9,120 bases of DNA from contig JAHCKU010000099.1 in the NCBI GenBank assembly GCA_026125625.1, positions 1-9,120 on the forward strand, read 5' to 3'. This DNA is from Burkholderiales bacterium. Lineage in GTDB: Bacteria; Pseudomonadota; Gammaproteobacteria; Burkholderiales; SHXO01. Below, piece by piece: positions 4,600 through 9,120 of this stretch (the first letter of the stretch is position 1; each line of letters opens with the position of its first letter). Under the pieces are notes generated by a model. That model had not been told where the DNA came from, did no database searches, and worked only from the letters and a program-made list of their open reading frames with translations. Both the position numbers and the translations under genes were made by a program.

Positions 4600-6801
4600 T
4601 TACGCCTGATCCGGTGCGGCCAGCACGAAATCCAGGCGCGTGCTCTCGAGGTCGGCACGCACCAGTGTCACCCGCACCCGATCCGCAAGCCGGTATCTGC
4701 GTCCGCCGCGCTCACCCACAAGCTGATGGCGGCCCGGATCGAACTGGAAATAGTCGTCCCCCAGTTCCGAGACGTGCACCATGCCCTCCACGTACACCTC
4801 GTCCAGGGCGACGAAGATGCCGAAGGCCGCAACACCGCTGATGCTGGCGGTGAACGATTCGCCCACCCGCTCGCGCATGTAGTAGCACTTCAGCCATGCT
4901 TCGACCTCGCGGGTCGCTTCGTCGGCACGGCGTTCGGTCTGCGAGCAGTGGACACCCAGCTCCGTCCAGCTGCCGGGCTCGTAGCGTTGACCAGCAAGGA
5001 CCGCCTTGATGGCCCGGTGCACCAGCAGGTCGGGATAGCGCCGGATCGGCGAGGTGAAATGAGTGTAGGCCTCGTACGCCAGACCGAAATGGCCGATGTT
5101 CTCCGGCGCATACATGGCCTGTCGCAACGAGCGCAGCAGCGCGGTCTGCAGCAGCTGCCGATCGGGTCGTTCGCGGATGCGCTCCAGCAGTCGCGCATAG
5201 TCCTTGGCGTGCGGCTCGTCACCGCCGCCCAGCTGCAGCCCAAACTCGCGCAGGAACTCACGCAGGTCTTTGAGCTTCACGGCGGAAGGCCCCTCGTGCA
5301 CGCGGTACAGCGCGGGATGGTCATGCCGCTGCAGCACGTCCGAGGCGCATACGTTGGCCGCGAGCATGCATTCTTCGATCAGACGATGGGCATCATTGCG
5401 CTCCACCGGCACGATGCGGCTGATCTTGCCGTGCTCGTCGAAATCCATGCGCGTCTCGGTGGTCTCGAAATCGATCGCTCCACGGCGCGTGCGCGCCTTG
5501 AGCAGCGCGTGGAACAGTCGTTCGAGATTGCGAAGATGCGGCAGCATGGGCGCGTCGACCGCGTCCGCATCACCGGCCAGGGCGGCTGCCACGGCGGCAT
5601 AGGTGAGCCGCGCGTGGGAGTGCATGACGGCAGGATAGAAACGGTAGTCCTTGATGTCCCCGCGTGCGCTCACCACCATCTCGCACACCATGCACAGGCG
5701 GTCGACGCCCGGGTTGAGCGAGCACAGCCCATTCGACAACGTCTCGGGCAGCATCGGGATGACCCGACGCGGGAAGTACACCGAATTGCCACGCTCGCGC
5801 GCATCCAGATCGAGCGCGTCTGCGTGGGCGACATAGTGGCTGACGTCGGCGATCGCCACCCACAGCCGATAGCCTTTTCCTTCAGCGCGACAGTGCACGG
5901 CGTCGTCGAAATCACGCGCCGTCTCGCCGTCGATGGTGACCAGCGGCAACGTGCGCAGATCCTCTCTGCCCGACCAATGCGCGGGCTCCACCGATTTCGG
6001 CAGGGCGCTCGCCAATGCCTGCGCCTGCGGCGAGAACTCGTACGGCAGCTCGTGCTTGCGTAGCGCGATCTCGATTTCCATGCCCGCATCGGCATAGTCA
6101 CCCAGCACCTCGACGATGCGGGCTACCGGTTTGACATGCCGATCCGGCTGCTGGACGATCTGCGCCACCACCACCTGCCCGGTCTGCGCTCCTGCCATCG
6201 CATCGGCAGGAATCAGCAGATCGTGGTGGATACGCCGATCCTCCGGCACCACGAAACAGATGCCATGCTCGGTATGCAGACGACCGACCACCCGCTGCTG
6301 CGCGCGTTCGAGGACCTCGATGATGACGCCCTCGGGCCGGCCGCGCCGGTCTACGCCCTGCGCACGCGCCATCACGCGATCCCCGTGCAGGACCTTGGAC
6401 ATCTCCCACGGACTCAGGAACAGATCGGGGCCACCTTCGTCCGGCACCAGGAATCCGAAGCCATCGGCGTGCGCCTGGACGCGTCCTTTCACCAATCCCA
6501 GCTTGTCGACGATGCACAGCGCACCCCGTCGATTGCGCATGAGCTGGCCATCGCGCTCCATCGCAGCCAGCCGCCGCTCGAACAGGCGCTGCTCCTCTTC
6601 ACCGATGTCGAGCAGTTCCATCAACCGCCGGGAAAGGACCGGCACACCCTCCTGCTCCAGCACGTGCAGGATCCATTCACGGCTGGGCAGCGGATTGTCG
6701 TAGCGCTCGCGCTCGCGCTCCAGGTGCGGGTCGGCCAGACGCAGGCTGATCGTTGTCACCTGAGGGTCGGCGGGCAGGTCGGATGCACGCGTTCGAGCCA
6801 T
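4600..6801 (-). CDS. rnr: Ribonuclease R (3'-5' exoribonuclease)
   Basis: Processive hydrolytic 3'-5' exoribonuclease of the RNase II/R family that degrades structured RNA, including defective rRNA and tagged non-stop mRNA. It has 733 residues. Domain order is an N-terminal helix-turn-helix-like region (about 38-98), cold-shock domain 1 (about 101-150, GRVQAHADGFGFLVPDE), cold-shock domain 2 (about 165-235), and the RNB catalytic domain (about 280-605). In the RNB domain, IDGETARDFDD supplies D291, D297, D299 and D300 for the metal ions, and HFTSPIRRYPDLLVHR lies at 581-596. An S1 domain spans about 646-727. The protein stops just after S1, lacking the lysine-rich tail of the 813-residue E. 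coli enzyme. The ATG at 6801 has no clear Shine-Dalgarno sequence. No convincing rnr promoter was seen in the short gap, so it may rely on read-through from purA. It is translationally coupled to rlmB. Confidence 0.97.
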   Translation of the reverse strand: MARTRASDLPADPQVTTISLRLADPHLERERERYDNPLPSREWILHVLEQEGVPVLSRRLMELLDIGEEEQRLFERRLAAMERDGQLMRNRRGALCIVDKLGLVKGRVQAHADGFGFLVPDEGGPDLFLSPWEMSKVLHGDRVMARAQGVDRRGRPEGVIIEVLERAQQRVVGRLHTEHGICFVVPEDRRIHHDLLIPADAMAGAQTGQVVVAQIVQQPDRHVKPVARIVEVLGDYADAGMEIEIALRKHELPYEFSPQAQALASALPKSVEPAHWSGREDLRTLPLVTIDGETARDFDDAVHCRAEGKGYRLWVAIADVSHYVAHADALDLDARERGNSVYFPRRVIPMLPETLSNGLCSLNPGVDRLCMVCEMVVSARGDIKDYRFYPAVMHSHARLTYAAVAAALAGDADAVDAPMLPHLRNLERLFHALLKARTRRGAIDFETTETRMDFDEHGKISRIVPVERNDAHRLIEECMLAANVCASDVLQRHDHPALYRVHEGPSAVKLKDLREFLREFGLQLGGGDEPHAKDYARLLERIRERPDRQLLQTALLRSLRQAMYAPENIGHFGLAYEAYTHFTSPIRRYPDLLVHRAIKAVLAGQRYEPGSWTELGVHCSQTERRADEATREVEAWLKCYYMRERVGESFTASISGVAAFGIFVALDEVYVEGMVHVSELGDDYFQFDPGRHQLVGERGGRRYRLADRVRVTLVRADLESTRLDFVLAAPDQA
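6703..6720. repeat. Three exact tandem copies of a hexanucleotide in rnr
   Basis: GCGCTC occurs three times in a row on the plus strand. On the coding strand it encodes alternating Glu-Arg (RNase R residues 28-33). Gain or loss of a copy would keep the reading frame. Confidence 0.8.
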
Positions 6802-6829
6802 GTAGACGTCGACATGCGGTTGTCCAAAT

Positions 6830-6857
6830 TTGACACCGGGCCATTTTCCATTAGAAT
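6830..6857 (+). promoter_or_regulatory. Sigma70 promoter for the tRNA-Leu gene
   Basis: TTGACA (6830-6835) is a perfect -35 box and TAGAAT (6852-6857) matches five of six -10 bases, with a 16-base spacer. The tRNA 5' end is 13 bases after the -10 box, and the intervening bases are G+C rich, as at promoters under stringent control. The promoter lies in the region upstream of rnr, on the opposite strand. Confidence 0.85.
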
Positions 6858-6870
6858 TGCTGCCCGCTGC

Positions 6871-6957
6871 GCCGAGATGGCGGAATTGGTAGACGCACCA
6901 GGTTCAGGTCCTGGCGGTGGCAACACTGTGGAGGTTCGAGTCCTCTTCTCGGCACCA
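6871..6957 (+). tRNA. tRNA-Leu, anticodon CAG
   Basis: Decodes CUG leucine codons. The acceptor stem GCCGAGA (6871-6877) pairs with TCTCGGC (6947-6953), followed by discriminator A and an encoded CCA (6955-6957). The anticodon stem CCAGG/CCTGG (6898-6902 with 6910-6914) holds the loop TTCAGGT, giving CAG at 6905-6907. The T arm has a 5-bp stem (one G-T pair) and loop TTCGAGT. The long variable arm between the anticodon and T arms and the D-arm sequence are typical of class II leucine tRNAs. It has its own promoter and terminator and is the only plus-strand gene seen, head-on to purA. Confidence 0.98.
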
Positions 6958-6986
6958 GCAAAACAGTCACACTGAGATTCGTATCG

Positions 6987-7012
6987 AGCCGCGTGAAACC
7001 GCGGCTTTTTTT
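6987..7012 (+). terminator. Intrinsic terminator of the tRNA-Leu gene
   Basis: AGCCGCG-TGAAAC-CGCGGCT forms a perfect 7-bp stem with a 6-base loop and ends in a run of seven T, one of them in the stem. It begins 29 bases after the tRNA CCA and ends three bases before the purA stop codon on the other strand. Read on the minus strand the hairpin has no U tract, so it is not a canonical terminator for purA. Confidence 0.9.
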
Positions 7013-7015
7013 CGC

Positions 7016-8326
7016 CTAGCGCGCAACTGGCTGAGCGAAGGGGTGGCGCAACACGATCGTGTCGTCGCGCTCCGCGCCGGTGGAAATCATGTCGATCGGC
7101 ACGCCACACACTTCTGCAATGCGCTCCAGATATGCACGTGCCTGCCGTGGCAGCTCCTGGTAGCGACGCACGCCCAACGTGGTCTCTTTCCAACCCGGTA
7201 TCTCTTCGTAGATCGGCTCGCATTCCGCCAACTCCTCCGCCCCCACCGGCAGCAGATCGCGCATCTGCCCCTGGACTCGATAACCGACCCCGATCTGCAG
7301 TGTCTCCATGCCGTCGAGCACGTCGAGCTTGGTCACGCACAGGCCACTGACACCGTTGATCTGGATGGAACGCTTCAGGGCCGCGGCATCGAACCATCCG
7401 CAGCGCCGCGCGCGCCCGGTGGTGGCACCAAACTCCTGCCCACGCGTGGCGATCTGCCGGCCGATCTCGTGGTCCACCAGCTCGGTAGGGAACGGCCCCG
7501 ATCCCACCCGCGTGGGATAGGCTTTGGTGATTCCCAGGATGTAGTGCAGCGCACCCGGACCGACCCCGCTTCCCGCAGCCGCAGCGCCGGCCACGCAGTT
7601 GCTCGAGGTCACGAAGGGATAAGTGCCGTGATCGACATCCAGCAGCGTGCCCTGAGCACCCTCGAACAGCAGGTTTGCGCCGGCGCGCTGGGCTTCGAAC
7701 AGGCGACGCGGGACATCGCCCACCATCGACTTGATGCGATCGGCGAGCGCCAGCGTGTCGTCGAGCGTGCGCTGGAAGTCGATCGTCTCGGTGGAAAAGT
7801 AGTGGCGCAGAACGAAGTTGTGGAAGTCGAGCACCTCGCCCAGCTTGGCGGCGAAACGCTCGCGATGGAACAGATCCTGGATACGGATCGCGCGGCGGCC
7901 GACCTTGTCCTCGTATGCCGGTCCGATGCCGCGTCCGGTGGTGCCGATCTTCCCGGCGCCCTTGGCCGCTTCGCGGGCCCGATCGAGCGCGGCGTGGCAC
8001 GGCAGGATCAAAGGGCATGCCTCGCTGATGGTGAGGCGCGAACGCACGTTTATCCCCGCTTGCTCGAGCATCGCGCATTCTTCGAGCAAGGCCTCGGGCG
8101 AGACGACGACACCGTTGCCGATGAAGCAGGACACGTCGGCGCGCAAGATGCCGGAGGGAATCAAGTGCAGGACGGTTTTCTGCCCGCCGATGACCAGAGT
8201 ATGCCCGGCATTGTGGCCACCCTGAAAACGCACCACGCCCTGAGCATGATCGGTGAGCCAATCGACGATCTTGCCCTTGCCCTCGTCGCCCCATTGCGTG
8301 CCCACCACCACCACGTTGCGTCCCAT
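7016..8326 (-). CDS. purA: Adenylosuccinate synthetase
   Basis: Joins aspartate to IMP using GTP, the first committed step from IMP to AMP. It has 436 residues, near the 432 of E. coli. Visible motifs are VVVVGTQWGDEGKGK (5-19, P-loop-like, with catalytic D14), FQGGHNAGHT (34-43, with H42), GTTGRGIGPAYEDKVGRR (128-145), LLFEGAQGTLLDVDHGTYPFVTSSN (219-243), the substrate loop GATTGRARRCGW (300-311) and TKLD (332-335, guanine recognition). I chose the ATG at 8326 although the frame stays open to 8407, because MGRNVVVVGTQWGDEG is the family N-terminus and the upstream extension overlaps hisZ. AGGA eight bases upstream overlaps the hisZ stop codon. It begins five bases after hisZ, so the two are surely co-transcribed. 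There is no room for a riboswitch. No minus-strand terminator is visible after it. Confidence 0.98.
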   Translation of the reverse strand: MGRNVVVVGTQWGDEGKGKIVDWLTDHAQGVVRFQGGHNAGHTLVIGGQKTVLHLIPSGILRADVSCFIGNGVVVSPEALLEECAMLEQAGINVRSRLTISEACPLILPCHAALDRAREAAKGAGKIGTTGRGIGPAYEDKVGRRAIRIQDLFHRERFAAKLGEVLDFHNFVLRHYFSTETIDFQRTLDDTLALADRIKSMVGDVPRRLFEAQRAGANLLFEGAQGTLLDVDHGTYPFVTSSNCVAGAAAAGSGVGPGALHYILGITKAYPTRVGSGPFPTELVDHEIGRQIATRGQEFGATTGRARRCGWFDAAALKRSIQINGVSGLCVTKLDVLDGMETLQIGVGYRVQGQMRDLLPVGAEELAECEPIYEEIPGWKETTLGVRRYQELPRQARAYLERIAEVCGVPIDMISTGAERDDTIVLRHPFAQPVAR

Positions 8327-8331
8327 TGTCG

Positions 8332-9120
8332 CTATCCTGCCTTCCGGTCCTCGATCATGTCGACCACCTGCCATCTGCCATCCTGCAGCACGAGCTGCCG
8401 GGCACACCCCAGCTCTTCGCGCGTGTTCTCGTGCCCGGGCAGATCCACGATGACCACCGTGCCCGTGGCGCGCAGTCCGGCGATGGTCTGACGCAACGCC
8501 TGATCGGCAGGCGCGTACGGCGCCAATACCCGTTCACCGTCGGGCTTCGCGGATGCCAGCGCCGCCAGCGCACGCAGATCCATGGTGAAGCCAGTCGCCG
8601 GCCGGGCACGTCCGAAGGCTTTCCCGACTTCATCATAGCGGCCACCCAGCGCGATGGCATTGGGCCGGCCTCGGGCGTAAGCGGCGAACACCACGCCGCT
8701 GTGATAGTGGTATCCGCGCAGCTCGGCCAGATCGAAACAATCGACCATCTGCCCGGCCTGGCTCAGCGCCGCCGCGATCGCCTCCAGTTGACCCAGCGCG
8801 GTCTCGATCTCGGGGCAATGCGGAAGACGACGTCGCGCCCGCGTCAGCACTTCGGCCCCGCCATAGAGCTGCGGCAACAGCAGCAATGCCTCGGCCAGTT
8901 CCGCATCCAGAGTGGCGACCAGTTCGCGCAGTGTCGGCACGTCTTTCGACTGCAGCGCCTGGAATAATTCGGACTCGTGCTCGCCGTCGATACCGAAGCG
9001 CCTCATCAGTGCACGAAACACACCTACGTGACCAAGATCGACACGCGCGTGCTCGATGCCGCTATGGTGCAGGGCGCTGATCATGAGCGACTGAATCTCG
9101 ATGTCGCTCTCCACTCCGGC
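8332..9120 (-). CDS. hisZ: ATP phosphoribosyltransferase regulatory subunit, C-terminal part (runs off right edge)
   Basis: HisZ is a histidyl-tRNA synthetase-like protein without aminoacylation activity. It binds the short form of HisG and allows catalysis and histidine feedback in the first step of histidine synthesis. About 262 residues are present of the roughly 390 expected; the reading frame stays open to the right edge, beginning AGVESDIEIQSLM. The synthetase-like core shows ELRGYHYHSGVVFAAY, then ALGGRYDEVGKAFGRARPATGF (about 8661-8596), resembling the GGRYD and motif 3 regions of HisRS. What follows is a short C-terminal region, not a full anticodon-binding domain, and this favours HisZ over HisS. 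Next to purA this is the familiar betaproteobacterial arrangement, in which hflC often lies upstream. It implies that a short-form hisG exists elsewhere in the genome. Confidence 0.92.
   Translation of the reverse strand, partial: AGVESDIEIQSLMISALHHSGIEHARVDLGHVGVFRALMRRFGIDGEHESELFQALQSKDVPTLRELVATLDAELAEALLLLPQLYGGAEVLTRARRRLPHCPEIETALGQLEAIAAALSQAGQMVDCFDLAELRGYHYHSGVVFAAYARGRPNAIALGGRYDEVGKAFGRARPATGFTMDLRALAALASAKPDGERVLAPYAPADQALRQTIAGLRATGTVVIVDLPGHENTREELGCARQLVLQDGRWQVVDMIEDRKAG

Noticed and set aside
2879..4609. 576-codon open frame on the plus strand across rpsB, its leader and rlmB
   Set aside because: It is antisense to two well-identified genes and the product is a low-complexity His/Arg/Leu-rich shadow. 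The openness through the leader is notable but unsupported by any ribosome binding site or homology I recognise.
4498..6063. 521-codon open frame on the plus strand antisense to rnr
   Set aside because: Shadow of the RNase R frame, with no recognisable motif.
6871..7015. tRNA-Leu 3' end as an integration site of a mobile element
   Set aside because: There is no integrase, no repeated tRNA 3' fragment and no foreign-looking DNA; it is followed at once by its terminator and purA.
6756..8294. 512-codon minus-strand frame overlapping purA in another frame and reading through the antisense of the tRNA
   Set aside because: Out of frame with purA, whose motifs are complete; the product is Arg/Gly-rich shadow sequence.
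8327..8407. Longer purA with 27 extra N-terminal residues
   Set aside because: The extension overlaps the hisZ end in another frame and is not PurA-like; the ATG at 8326 gives the family N-terminus and has AGGA upstream.
6917..8491. 524-codon open frame on the plus strand starting inside the tRNA and running over purA
   Set aside because: It begins within tRNA-Leu and passes through that gene's terminator; it is antisense to purA and hisZ.

Overview
The window is a G+C-rich bacterial chromosome segment, almost wholly coding, carrying nine conserved housekeeping genes on the minus strand and one tRNA gene on the plus strand. The organism is most likely a betaproteobacterium. The reasons are the TDAPMMECKKALTEADGD signature near the EF-Ts N-terminus, the hisZ-purA pair, and the rpsB-tsf-pyrH-frr-uppS order. 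I cannot name a genus. No mobile element, CRISPR array, phage or defence gene is visible. I found no new protein system; the most interesting material is in the non-coding gaps.

In the direction of minus-strand transcription (right to left), the first block is hisZ (cut by the right edge) and purA, five bases apart: histidine biosynthesis control and AMP synthesis. A plus-strand tRNA-Leu(CAG) gene, with its own promoter and terminator, sits head-on to purA in the purA-rnr gap. Then come rnr (RNase R) and rlmB (23S rRNA methyltransferase), two bases apart, so RNA decay and ribosome maturation are translationally coupled.

The second block is the translation/UMP kinase/isoprenoid cluster rpsB, tsf, pyrH, frr and uppS (cut by the left edge). 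A good sigma70-type extended -10 promoter overlaps the rlmB stop codon. It would give rpsB a roughly 195-base leader that can fold into nested hairpins. A 10-bp long-range helix in that leader would pair part of the rpsB Shine-Dalgarno sequence, which suggests feedback control by S2. The rpsB-tsf gap holds a terminator-like hairpin with a U tract, a small GATC-rich hairpin and a hairpin next to the tsf ribosome binding site. Together they could set the S2 to EF-Ts ratio. Downstream genes are closely spaced (23-66 bases) and probably co-transcribed.

Functionally the genes cover ribosome parts and recycling (S2, EF-Ts, RRF), rRNA modification and RNA turnover (RlmB, RNase R), nucleotide supply (PyrH, PurA), histidine regulation (HisZ) and the lipid carrier for cell-wall synthesis (UppS).
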